A DNA stretch of 64,000 nucleotides from NCBI GenBank assembly GCA_000737985.1, contig JNVT01000097.1:62001-126000 (forward strand), written 5' to 3'. Numbering within the stretch: position 1 is the stretch's first letter; every line of letters begins with the position of its first letter. Made by a program: the position numbers and the translations under genes. The DNA comes from Gammaproteobacteria bacterium MFB021. GTDB lineage: Bacteria > Pseudomonadota > Gammaproteobacteria > Pseudomonadales > Halomonadaceae. The notes beneath the pieces are model-generated. The model searched no databases. It was not told where the DNA came from and saw only the letters and a list, made by a program, of their open reading frames with translations. Shown here piece after piece: positions 30,175 to 37,992 of this stretch.

Positions 30175-31605
30175 TCAGATCGTGGTCGCCTCCGACTCGC
30201 GCTCATCCGCAAGGCGGGCATCGGCGCCGAACACATGTGCCAGCATCAGCGCCTTGAACTCGGTCGCCTTGACCGCTCCCGTCGGCAGTAGCCCGGCCTC
30301 GGAGGAGATCACCAGCGGCCCCATCCCCGGGTCGTCGGTCACTCGGCCGTGGGAGCCCTTGACCAGCGTCGTCTGTGTGGACGAGATCACGTCCAGTAGC
30401 TGACGCATGCCGAGCTTGCGTTTGAACACCCGCCAGCCTGCCGCCAGCTTGGGCGCGCGTAGCGCCGGATCGAAGAACAGCTCTACCGGGTCGTAGCCCG
30501 GCTTGCGATGAATGTCGACGGTACGCGCATAGTCCGGTGCCCGTGCCTCGTCGAGCCAGAAGTAGTAGCTGAACCAGCGGTCAGGCTGGCTGATCGCCAC
30601 CAGCTCGCCCGCATTGGGGTGGTCGAGCCCCTCTCGGCGCTTCTCGCTGTCGCCCCACACCGCTTCGACCCCCGATAGCCCTTCGAGCAGCGCCCTGACC
30701 GGGGGCAGATCCTGCGGGTCGCGCACGTAGACGTGAGCCACCTGATGATCGGCGACCGCAAAAGCACGCGAGGCGCCGGGATCGAGCTGCTCCTGCTCGC
30801 CCTCACGCCTCACCGCGAGATAGCCGGCCTGGCGCAGCGCCCGATTGATATGAACCGCGTCCTGCACCGGGGTAATCCCGTACTCGGAGACCACGATCAC
30901 ACGGCGCCCGTCGCGCTCGGCATCCTCAATCAGCTCGCCGCACAGGGCATCGACCTGGCGCAGGTCGCGCTGCAGATCGGGGTGATCGAGATCCGGCCCG
31001 AGACGCTGCAGGTTGTAGTCGAGATGCGGTAGATAGGTCAGCGTCAGCGTTGGATCACGCGTTGCCATTACGTGGCGGGTGGCATCGCTGATCCAGCGGC
31101 TGGCGTCGATGTTGGCCAGCGGCCCCCAGAAGGAGAACAGCGGAAAGGTGCCCAACCTGGCGTCGAGCTCGTCGTGCAGTTCGGGGGGATAAGTGTAGTG
31201 ATCCGGCAGCTTGCGCCCGTCTGCGGGATAGCGCGGCCGCGGCGTCGCGCTCCAGTCCGCCGAAGCGTACATGTTGTACCACCAGAACAGCTTGGCGCAG
31301 GTGAAGTCGGCATGGCGCCGCCGCCCCGCCTCCCACACCTTCTCCCCCGCCACCAGCCGGTTGGATTGACGCCACAGCCATACCTCGGCGAGATCGCGAA
31401 AATACCAGCCGTTGGCGACGGCGCCATGCGCTGCCGGTGGCAACCCCGTGAGCAGCGTCGCCTGGACACTGCAGGTGACCGCCGGGGTAACCGTCTCGAG
31501 TGGGCGTAGCCCGCCCCGGCGCGCCAGACGTTGCAGATATGGCGTATGTTCGCCCACCAGGTGGGGGCTCAAACCGACGACCAGTATGACCAGTGTCTTG
31601 TGCAT
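30175..31605 (-). CDS. eboF: EboF: phosphodiesterase/nucleotide pyrophosphatase-like (AP superfamily)
   Basis: Alkaline-phosphatase superfamily protein of 476 residues annotated as type I phosphodiesterase. The likely nucleophile is the Thr of TPAVTCSVQATLLTG. The first metal-binding Asp of the usual VDG is replaced (LVVGLSPHLVGEH), and the later D-H pair is SEYGIT, so metal binding is atypical; the C-terminal GSHGR His is present. Transcribed opposite to the rest of the cluster, between eboC and eboA. Catalysis may be altered or lost. Confidence 0.82.
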   Translation of the reverse strand: MHKTLVILVVGLSPHLVGEHTPYLQRLARRGGLRPLETVTPAVTCSVQATLLTGLPPAAHGAVANGWYFRDLAEVWLWRQSNRLVAGEKVWEAGRRRHADFTCAKLFWWYNMYASADWSATPRPRYPADGRKLPDHYTYPPELHDELDARLGTFPLFSFWGPLANIDASRWISDATRHVMATRDPTLTLTYLPHLDYNLQRLGPDLDHPDLQRDLRQVDALCGELIEDAERDGRRVIVVSEYGITPVQDAVHINRALRQAGYLAVRREGEQEQLDPGASRAFAVADHQVAHVYVRDPQDLPPVRALLEGLSGVEAVWGDSEKRREGLDHPNAGELVAISQPDRWFSYYFWLDEARAPDYARTVDIHRKPGYDPVELFFDPALRAPKLAAGWRVFKRKLGMRQLLDVISSTQTTLVKGSHGRVTDDPGMGPLVISSEAGLLPTGAVKATEFKALMLAHVFGADARLADERESEATTI

Positions 31606-32056
31606 TTTCGTTCTCTCTCGAGGGCATTCCCGCCGCCGGAACCGGCCCCTATCCGTGTCTCCCCGCGGCGGCTATGCCCGACATGTCGATATTGCCGAAG
31701 CCCGCGCTATCGCCCTCCAGCGTGCTCGCCGAGGCCGCGATCGAGACTGCATATCAGCCCGCCGACTCGGGCTCAATCGACAACCGCCGGGGCGAGGAAA
31801 ATTGAGCCTTCGGGATGAAGAAAGGCATGCCAGGGCGGCGCTTTCGGCTCACGCCATTAGCCAAAAAACATGGTCACCGGCCGCCTCGATTCGGCACCAA
31901 TTCTCCAGATAATTGAGGTAGGGGCTCGCCGCGACAATCGATAGAGTGATTGTCGACACCGAACCGACGCGATATGCGCCTGCCCGCCTTCTCTCAAGCC
32001 AAAGCCAGAGCCACAAACCAGAGCCAGAGACATAAACCATCGCCAACAGGATGCCC
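31606..32056. other. 451-bp divergent region between eboF and eboA
   Basis: No supported gene. Contains a perfect 8-bp inverted repeat at 31932-31955, an AT-richer patch (31855-31925), and a short direct repeat CCAGAGCCA around 32003-32030. A hydrophobic minus-strand frame (31849-32112) overlaps the eboA start and lacks any ribosome site. Confidence 0.6.
31932..31955. promoter_or_regulatory. Perfect inverted repeat between eboF and eboA, candidate operator
   Basis: CGACAATC, eight-base spacer, GATTGTCG. The 16-base centre-to-centre spacing suits a dimeric repressor on one face of the helix. It is about 100 bases upstream of the eboA ATG and 330 upstream of eboF. Confidence 0.5.
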
Positions 32057-32959
32057 ATGATCGAGCCCCTCCACAGTCGAGCGACGACAGCGTTATCGCT
32101 TTCGGCCACCACCCTGCTATGCCGCTGGGTCGTGCGCCAGGCGGCGGCGCAGGAGACCTGGTTTCTCGACGCGCTCTACCGCCTGCAGACGAGTGCCGAC
32201 GAGCACACGCTGCACCTCTTTCTGGGGCAGGTACCCCGACGCCTGGGCAAGGCGGATCTCGAATTGACCCCTCAGGACCTGACCGCGGCGCATAGCCTGC
32301 TGCCGGGCTGGTCTCCCCTCGACTGGAGCCTGGATGGCGCGGCACGGATCGCCGGGCTGCTGGCTTTTCCCGGCCAGCGCCCGTTCGCGGCGCTGTTCGA
32401 GGATCTCGTGCGCACTGCCGACGCCCGCGAGCTGATCACCCTCTACCGCGGTCTCTCGTTCTACCCCGAAGCGGCCTCATTGAGTGCTCCGGTCGGGGCC
32501 GGGTTGCGCTCCAACACGCGTGCCGTCTTCGAAGCGATCGCCCACGGCAACCCCTACCCACGAGATCATTTCGATCTCCACCGCTGGAACCACATGGTGC
32601 TCAAGGCGCTATTCATCGGCAGCCGGTTGTCCCCGATCGTGGGCATCGACCAGCGCCACAACCCGGAGTTGGCGCGCATCCTGCTGGACTACGCCGAGGA
32701 GCGCTGGGCCGCCGGTCGCGGGGTCACGCCCGAGCTGTGGCGCTGCGTCGGCCCCTGTGTCGATGCGCTAGGCGCCTACGCCGCGCTGCAGCGCGCTCTG
32801 GCGGGGTCGCCCGCCGAGCGGCTGGCCGCCGGGCTGGCGCTCTCCCAGACCGATACGCCATCGGCCCGTCATCTACTGACCTCCGTGCCGGAGACTGCGG
32901 CCCTCATCGGTACCGGTCGTATCGGCTGGAGCAACCTCCACCACTACGAGGCAATCTGA
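32057..32959 (+). CDS. eboA: EboA domain protein
   Basis: Protein of 300 residues with an all-helical profile and no catalytic motif that I recognise. Family marks include ELITLYRGLSFYPEAASL and SNTRAVFEAIAHGNPYP, followed by MVLKALFIGSRLSPIVGID, all typical of EboA. AACAGG lies six bases before the ATG at 32057; an ATG six bases earlier abuts the ribosome site. eboB starts three bases after its stop. Function unknown. Confidence 0.86.
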   Translation: MIEPLHSRATTALSLSATTLLCRWVVRQAAAQETWFLDALYRLQTSADEHTLHLFLGQVPRRLGKADLELTPQDLTAAHSLLPGWSPLDWSLDGAARIAGLLAFPGQRPFAALFEDLVRTADARELITLYRGLSFYPEAASLSAPVGAGLRSNTRAVFEAIAHGNPYPRDHFDLHRWNHMVLKALFIGSRLSPIVGIDQRHNPELARILLDYAEERWAAGRGVTPELWRCVGPCVDALGAYAALQRALAGSPAERLAAGLALSQTDTPSARHLLTSVPETAALIGTGRIGWSNLHHYEAI

Positions 32960-32962
32960 ACG

Positions 32963-33880
32963 ATGTATATCGACCCGCATGCGCATATGGTCTCGCGCAC
33001 TACCGACGATTACGAAGCCATGGCCGCCGCCGGCGTGGTCGCCCTGATCGAACCGGCGTTCTGGGTCGGCCAGCCACGCACCTTCGTCGGCACCTATGTC
33101 GACTACCTGTCGTCGCTGGTGGGCTGGGAGCGCTTCCGCGCCGGACAGTTCGGTATCCGCCACTACTGCACCATCGGGCTCAACTCGAAGGAGGCCAACA
33201 ACGAAGCGCTGGCAGAGGGCGTGATGGCGTGGCTGCCACGCTTCGCCATGAAGGAGGGCGTAGTGGCGATCGGCGAGATCGGTTACGACGAGCAGACGCC
33301 GCTGGAAGAGAAGTATTTCCGCGCCCAGCTGGCCTTGGCCAAGGAGCTGGCACTACCGGTAATGGTGCACACCCCGCATCGTGACAAGAAGCGCGGTACC
33401 TCGCGTTCGATGGATGTGTGCGAGGAGATGGGCCTCGACCCCAGTTGGGTGGTGATCGATCATAATAACGAAGAGACAGTGCGCGAGACGCTCGACCGTG
33501 GCTACTGGGCCGGCTTCTCGATCTACCCGTCGACCAAGATGGGCAATGCGCGCATGGTCGAACTGTTGCGCCACTATGGCGGCGATCGGATCATCATCGA
33601 CAGCGCCTGCGACTGGGGCATTTCCGACTGTCTCGGGGTCGCCAAGACCGCTCGCCTGGCACTCGCCAGCGGTATCGACGCACAGGTGGTGCGCCAGGTC
33701 ACCTATGCCAACGCCCTGTGCGTCTACGGCAAGAGTGGACAGATGCACGAATCCGATTGGCTCGATCCGCCGGAGATCGACCAGCGCACGCTCTACGAAG
33801 GCAACTCGATCCTGCGTGGCGGCCGTGAACCGCGCATCGAGCACCCCCGGCAGGCCGCAGACGACCTGCTGATCGACTGA
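32963..33880 (+). CDS. eboB: EboB: TatD-like metal-dependent hydrolase
   Basis: Amidohydrolase-fold protein of 305 residues, TatD family. Metal ligands: HxH (His6, His8 in DPHAHM), Glu in IGEIGYDEQ, His in VMVHTPHRDK, His in IDHNNEE and Asp in IDSACDWG. Immediate downstream partner of eboA and last gene of the ebo cluster here. The hydrolysed compound is unknown. Complete. Confidence 0.9.
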   Translation: MYIDPHAHMVSRTTDDYEAMAAAGVVALIEPAFWVGQPRTFVGTYVDYLSSLVGWERFRAGQFGIRHYCTIGLNSKEANNEALAEGVMAWLPRFAMKEGVVAIGEIGYDEQTPLEEKYFRAQLALAKELALPVMVHTPHRDKKRGTSRSMDVCEEMGLDPSWVVIDHNNEETVRETLDRGYWAGFSIYPSTKMGNARMVELLRHYGGDRIIIDSACDWGISDCLGVAKTARLALASGIDAQVVRQVTYANALCVYGKSGQMHESDWLDPPEIDQRTLYEGNSILRGGREPRIEHPRQAADDLLID

Positions 33881-34045
33881 TAGCACGGCCCCGCTTATCG
33901 GCCCGCCCGCGCATCCCGCGCTGGCGTGCCGACTGCCTGGCAATCCACGCGAGGCCACGCGCCTCTTCCACCTGCGCTACCGATACCCTTCATCACTACC
34001 GCCCCCGATCATGGCGGTTATCGCGTCTGTGCTACCTACACGCTT

Positions 34046-34078
34046 CGGTCACGCTGCGGTCACGCTGCGGTGACGCCG
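34046..34078. repeat. Three 11-bp tandem repeats
   Basis: CGGTCACGCTG twice, then CGGTGACGCCG. The period is close to one helical turn, so copies face the same side of DNA. Could be a regulator-binding array for csgD or simple slippage. Confidence 0.6.
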
Positions 34079-34265
34079 CATCAAACCGTTACATCGCGTG
34101 GCTCGCGTCTCGACCCTGCAGACACTGACGCTTCTCCCTACTCTCGCTCCTACGTCCGGCAACGGGAAACCGGCCTTGCCGACCCAGCGCGTCACGCCAG
34201 CAATGCAGATGATACGCACTGAAACAGTTAGGCGATTAATTCGCACTCGTAACTAAATGCTAACG

Positions 34266-34303
34266 AAAAAAACTCCCGAACATCGACCAAGGTCGAGTTC
34301 GGG
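34266..34303 (-). terminator. Rho-independent terminator on minus strand
   Basis: Read on the minus strand: CCCGAAC, TCGACC, TT loop, GGTCGA, one unpaired T, GTTCGGG, AG, then seven T. The 13-bp stem has one bulge. No annotated minus-strand gene precedes it, which is why a small RNA is proposed. Confidence 0.75.
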
Positions 34304-34400
34304 CGGCCGCCTGAATTTACATCAGGAAAATCGCAACATGCTGTAATTAAAAGGCAACAATTTTTCCAGCGGCGAGAAGTACCAGAAAAATACCAATCGG
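34266..34400 (-). ncRNA. Candidate small RNA upstream of csgD, antisense orientation
   Basis: Minus-strand promoter-like hexamers TTGTTG (34429-34434) and TATAAA (34407-34412) are spaced 16 bases apart. A strong terminator ends at a run of seven T, giving a transcript of about 135 bases. No standard protein start is present in it. A partly hydrophobic frame ending at 34347 could be a micro-ORF (PIGIFLVLLAAGKIVAF) but lacks ATG/GTG/TTG. Unverified; csgD is a frequent sRNA target in enterobacteria. Confidence 0.4.
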
Positions 34401-34510
34401 CAGAACTTTATATTCCTGAAAGCCGGTGCAACAATTCGAAACACAAAAGACCAGCCTTGCACAATAACCAGAATATTTATCGTCTAGGCAACGTACGACA
34501 GGGGAATATC

Positions 34511-35188
34511 ATGTCAAACCCAGAAGCCTCGATGCTGATCGTGACCAGCGAGACAGCGCAGTCGACTCTGCTCGCGATGAGTCTGTCTTCGCATACCGGG
34601 ATGAGCTATCGCCTGGCGGGCCCACAGGAGCCGCACAAGGTCTCTGGCGCCAGCTTCGACATCGTTCTGATCGATCTGAGCCTGGTCGACCCCATTCTGT
34701 TCCAGAAGTGGGAAGAGAGCCTGGCCGGCCAGGGCGACGGTGAAACTCGGATCTGCGCCTTCAACGCCAAGAACGACACCCACGCGCTGGATGCGGTCTC
34801 GCTGTCACATATCCGTGGCGTGTTCTTCCAGCAGGACACGCCGGAGCTGATGGCTAAGGGCCTGAAGCAGATTCTGCAGGGTCAGATCTGGCTTTCGCGC
34901 AATCTGATGAGCCTGCTGATCGACAAGCTGCGCCGCCAGAGCATGGACGCCTACCGCATGGAGGGCTATCTGACCCACCGCGAGCGCCAGGTAGTCGGGC
35001 TGGTCGGGCTGGGCGCCACCAACGCGCAGATCGCCGAGAAGCTGTTCCTGAGCGAGCACACGGTCAAGACCCACATCTACAACATCTTCAAGAAGATCGG
35101 CGCCCAGAATCGGGTCCAGGTGGTGTGCTGGGCGCGCGACCATCTAGGCGCGCTGCCCAACCTGTCACGCCCGCGAACCAAGCATTGA
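34511..35188 (+). CDS. csgD: CsgD-type LuxR-family regulator of curli
   Basis: Regulator of 225 residues. Residues 1-130 form a receiver-like domain without a clear phosphorylation site; the C-terminal LuxR HTH is YLTHRERQVVGLVGLGATNA, then LFLSEHTVKTHIYNIFKKIG (residues about 156-205). ATG 34511 is preceded by GGGGAAT. It heads csgDEFG, unlike E. coli where csgD and csgBA are divergent. In enterobacteria CsgD integrates c-di-GMP, stress and many sRNAs; that control is by analogy. Confidence 0.92.
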   Translation: MSNPEASMLIVTSETAQSTLLAMSLSSHTGMSYRLAGPQEPHKVSGASFDIVLIDLSLVDPILFQKWEESLAGQGDGETRICAFNAKNDTHALDAVSLSHIRGVFFQQDTPELMAKGLKQILQGQIWLSRNLMSLLIDKLRRQSMDAYRMEGYLTHRERQVVGLVGLGATNAQIAEKLFLSEHTVKTHIYNIFKKIGAQNRVQVVCWARDHLGALPNLSRPRTKH

Positions 35189-35197
35189 GCGCGCGTC

Positions 35198-35719
35198 ATG
35201 AACGCCTGCCACCAAGCGCCCGGAGCCCGGCTCACGGGGCTGGCTCTCCTGGTGCTCCTGCTGCTGAGCACGGCCTGCCTGGCCCAGGATGGGGTCGAAC
35301 CGGATGCCGCCAAGGCCCCCGGCGCCCCTGCCGTCAGTATCGATGAGAAGAACCCGCAGCGCGCGCTCGACCAGCAGTTCAACCTGCAACGCCCGGAGCT
35401 CTCCGGGGTCATCATCGACCGCACCCTGACCATGGCGGGTCGCACCTTCTACCGCAGCTTTTCCCAGGCGGCCATGCGCGACCCCATCGTTTCCGGCGCC
35501 GAGCTCACCGTCAGCGAACGCCCGGACCCGCGCTGGGGCAGCCAGCTATGGATCGCCGAGCGTAACCAGATCTACTTCAGCACCCAGCTGTCGCCACGCA
35601 TCAGCGAAGCGGATCGCTACGCCGACGAGGCGGTCCGTGTCGTCCAGGAGGCGATACTGCGCCGCCGTATCGCGCAATCGCTTCAACCCAGCCTCGACCT
35701 CTCAGATGAGGAGTTGTGA
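35198..35719 (+). CDS. csgE: Curli assembly protein CsgE
   Basis: Periplasmic curli chaperone of 173 residues that caps the CsgG channel. A signal peptide (LTGLALLVLLLLSTACLA) is followed by a linker and the conserved core SGVIIDRTLTMAGRTFYRSF, with ERPDPRWGSQLWIAERN further on. Starts nine bases after csgD. Complete. Confidence 0.94.
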   Translation: MNACHQAPGARLTGLALLVLLLLSTACLAQDGVEPDAAKAPGAPAVSIDEKNPQRALDQQFNLQRPELSGVIIDRTLTMAGRTFYRSFSQAAMRDPIVSGAELTVSERPDPRWGSQLWIAERNQIYFSTQLSPRISEADRYADEAVRVVQEAILRRRIAQSLQPSLDLSDEEL

Positions 35720-35720
35720 C

Positions 35721-36143
35721 ATGCGCAATTTCGTTCCGCTCTCTCTCGCCCTGGCGCTGGGCGCGCTCTCGGTCACCTCGCCGAGCAGTGCTGGCGAGCT
35801 GATCTATCGACCGATCAATCCGTCATTCGGCGGCGACCCGTTCAACGGCAGCTATCTACTGGGCAAGGCACAGGCCCAGGACACTCACAAGGACCCTAGC
35901 CTGAGCGATTTCGGCGGCCTCTCGGCCACCGACCGCTTGGTGCAGAGCCTGCAGAGCCGGCTGATCTCGCAGCTGCTCTCGGATGTGAGCTCGGGAGATA
36001 TCGGCACCGGCTCCTATGACAGCAACGACTTCGGGGTCGTGGTCAGCGACGAAGGTGGGCAGCTGGTGATCACGGTCACCGACAAGGCCACCGGGGACAT
36101 CACCAATATCAACGTGGGCGGGCTGTCGGCTGGCGGACTCTGA
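35721..36143 (+). CDS. csgF: Curli assembly protein CsgF
   Basis: Surface-associated nucleation helper of 140 residues. Signal peptide to about residue 24, then the hallmark ELIYRPINPSFGGDPFNGSY that inserts into the CsgG pore, and a C-terminal strand GQLVITVTDKATGDITNI. Starts one base after the csgE stop. Complete. Confidence 0.95.
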   Translation: MRNFVPLSLALALGALSVTSPSSAGELIYRPINPSFGGDPFNGSYLLGKAQAQDTHKDPSLSDFGGLSATDRLVQSLQSRLISQLLSDVSSGDIGTGSYDSNDFGVVVSDEGGQLVITVTDKATGDITNINVGGLSAGGL

Positions 36144-36175
36144 GCCATCGCGACACGACGCAGGGGAACCACAAC

Positions 36176-37009
36176 ATGTACAAACTCATCGCTGCGGTAG
36201 CGACTGCCGCACTGCTCTCCGGCTGTGCCGGGATGGTCGCCAATGTCGACGGTCTCGAGGGAAAACCGCCCACGCTGACGCCCCGCGGGGCGACCTGGCA
36301 GGATCTCAAGGCGCTGCCTCGCCCCGCCGGCAAGATTCTCGCCGCGGTCTACGATTTTCGTGATCAGACCGGGCAGTACCGGCCGGCTCCTGCCAGTACC
36401 TTCTCCACCGCTGTCACTCAGGGCGCCGCGGCAATGCTGACCGGTGCGCTGGCCGACTCCGGCTGGTTCACGCCGCTGGAGCGGGTCGGTCTGCAGAATC
36501 TGCTGACCGAGCGGCGTATCATCCGCGCCGAGCAGGAGCGCTTCAATCGGCCGGACAACCTGCCCTCGCTGCGCTCCGCCTCGGTGCTGCTGGAGGGCGG
36601 TATCATCGCCTACGAATCCAACGTGCGCACCGGCGGGCTGGGCGCCGAGTACTTCGGCATCGGCGCCTCGGGGCAGTATCAGGTCGACCAGGTGACGATC
36701 AATCTGCGCGCGGTCGAGATCTCCAGCGGAGAGGTGCTGGCCAACGTCACCACCACCAAGACCATCTACTCCAAGGAGATCCGCGCCGGCGTATTCCGCT
36801 TCATCGATTTCCGCCGCCTGCTCGAGGCAGAAGCTGGCCTGACTACCAACGAACCGGTACAGATGGCGGTGATGTCGGCAATCGAGTCCGCGGTCATCCA
36901 TCTGATCGCCGAGGGCGTGCAGGATAGACTCTGGAATCTCGCCGACGGCGTGCCGCTGGAGAAGACAGTACTTGCCGACTACCTGAACGAGAGCGTGCCG
37001 ATGATGTAG
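36176..37009 (+). CDS. csgG: Curli secretion channel CsgG
   Basis: Outer-membrane lipoprotein of 277 residues that forms the curlin export pore. Lipobox LSGC puts lipidated Cys at residue 17. Family blocks include YDFRDQTGQYRPAP, ERVGLQNLLTERRIIRAEQ and ADQVTINLRAVEIS-like strands. Last gene of the csgDEFG unit; a terminator lies 189 bases downstream. Complete. Confidence 0.95.
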   Translation: MYKLIAAVATAALLSGCAGMVANVDGLEGKPPTLTPRGATWQDLKALPRPAGKILAAVYDFRDQTGQYRPAPASTFSTAVTQGAAAMLTGALADSGWFTPLERVGLQNLLTERRIIRAEQERFNRPDNLPSLRSASVLLEGGIIAYESNVRTGGLGAEYFGIGASGQYQVDQVTINLRAVEISSGEVLANVTTTKTIYSKEIRAGVFRFIDFRRLLEAEAGLTTNEPVQMAVMSAIESAVIHLIAEGVQDRLWNLADGVPLEKTVLADYLNESVPMM

Positions 37010-37077
37010 GTCATGGGCTGGCGCGGCTCGTCAAGTCGCGCCGGCCAAGACAATCAGTACGACTGCCCCCTAAAATT

Positions 37078-37136
37078 GGCCCCTCAACCTAGCCCCTCAA
37101 TTTAGCCCCTCAATTTAGCTCCCCAACCTGGCCCCA
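37078..37136. repeat. 13-bp tandem repeats (four and a half copies)
   Basis: Units GGCCCCTCAACCT, AGCCCCTCAATTT (twice), AGCTCCCCAACCT and a partial copy. Just outside the end of csgG. No palindromy; likely slippage. Confidence 0.7.
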
Positions 37137-37197
37137 GCGTCGCATCAACGCTCTCGAAATCGCTTCTGATACTCGCTTTTCGTGACACGCCATTGAC

Positions 37198-37220
37198 AGC
37201 CGCCGCCTGGCGGCTTTTTT
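37198..37220 (+). terminator. Rho-independent terminator of csgDEFG
   Basis: AGCCGCC, loop GCCT, GGCGGCT, with six T (37215-37220). Positioned before the csgBA promoter region, it separates the two curli transcripts. Confidence 0.85.
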
Positions 37221-37390
37221 ATTATCATTCATCTCAGAAATCACCCAAATCAAGCCCTCCTAGACATCAGAATTATCATACTGATGAATCCCTCAGCATC
37301 CCGATGTTTCGTCCTTGGACTTGCAGCGATATTGCTCCTACAGATTCACGCAGCATCGCACGCAAAAGCCAGCCGTTCGAGGGTGCCATC

Positions 37391-37930
37391 ATGCGTCATA
37401 CAGCATTCATCACTCACCCACTTCTCAGCGTCTCGGCGTTACTGATGCTGGCCGTGGCACCGGCGATCTGCACGGCTTCCGAGGTAGGTGAAGTCGATGA
37501 CCACGACTCCCGCGATCGCTATGAGAAGCACATTATTTCTCAACCGGATTCGCGTAGTGACAGCATCGCTTCGCCAGGCACCAATCGTGCATCAGTGGTG
37601 CAGTTCGGTGGCGACAACCACGCCCGCATCGCACAGCAGAATAGCCGCCGCGAAGCGGCCAACGTGGCCAGCATTCGTCAGTCCGGCTACGCCAATGATG
37701 CCCTGATCGATCAGCGCGGCAGCTTCAACGACGGCGCGATCGATCAGACCGGACACTCGCTCGACGCCAAGCTTCTGCAACAGGGCAGCGGCTACGACGC
37801 CAAGATCAGCCAGCGCGGTGCCAACGGTGCCGTGACGATTCAACAGTCGGGAACCGGCCACCGAGCCATCACCGTCGACCAGCTGTCGCGGTCGGGTAGC
37901 GGCGCAACGGCCACCATCGTGACCTACTGA
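37391..37930 (+). CDS. csgB: CsgB-type minor curlin (nucleator)
   Basis: Secreted amyloid protein of 179 residues with a signal peptide (residues 1-30) and a charged linker, then curlin repeats of about 22 residues with Gln and Asn at regular places (IRQSGYANDALIDQRGSFND and following). GAGGG lies six bases upstream of the ATG at 37391. Lies before csgA as in E. coli csgBA, hence the nucleator assignment; both curlins are similar, so the two names could be swapped. Confidence 0.83.
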   Translation: MRHTAFITHPLLSVSALLMLAVAPAICTASEVGEVDDHDSRDRYEKHIISQPDSRSDSIASPGTNRASVVQFGGDNHARIAQQNSRREAANVASIRQSGYANDALIDQRGSFNDGAIDQTGHSLDAKLLQQGSGYDAKISQRGANGAVTIQQSGTGHRAITVDQLSRSGSGATATIVTY

Positions 37931-37992
37931 TGGCTGCCTTGGCAGTCATACAGGGGAACGCAAGGCGGTACTCAGAGAACCAGGGGAAAATC

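Larger units (their letters stand above)
33881..34510. other. 630-bp region between eboB and csgD
   Basis: Left half is GC-rich and holds an 11-bp tandem repeat (34046-34078). Right half (34200-34510) is AT-rich, unlike the rest of the window, as expected for a csgD regulatory region. A strong minus-strand terminator (34266-34303) implies a leftward transcript. No protein gene with an ordinary start is visible. Confidence 0.7.
37010..37390. other. 381-bp region between csgG and csgB
   Basis: Contains a 13-bp tandem repeat block (37078-37136), the csgDEFG terminator (37198-37220), and then an AT-rich 170-bp stretch that must hold the csgBA promoter and probably CsgD-binding sites. No gene. 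Confidence 0.65.

Noticed and set aside
31849-32112. Hydrophobic minus-strand frame at the eboA start
   Set aside because: Overlaps the eboA start, has no ribosome site, and the Trp/Leu-rich stretch comes from repeated CCAGAGCCA DNA.
34347-34403. 18-residue hydrophobic peptide gene in front of csgD
   Set aside because: No ATG, GTG or TTG start; the only candidate is CTG, too weak to call a gene. Kept as a note under the small-RNA finding.
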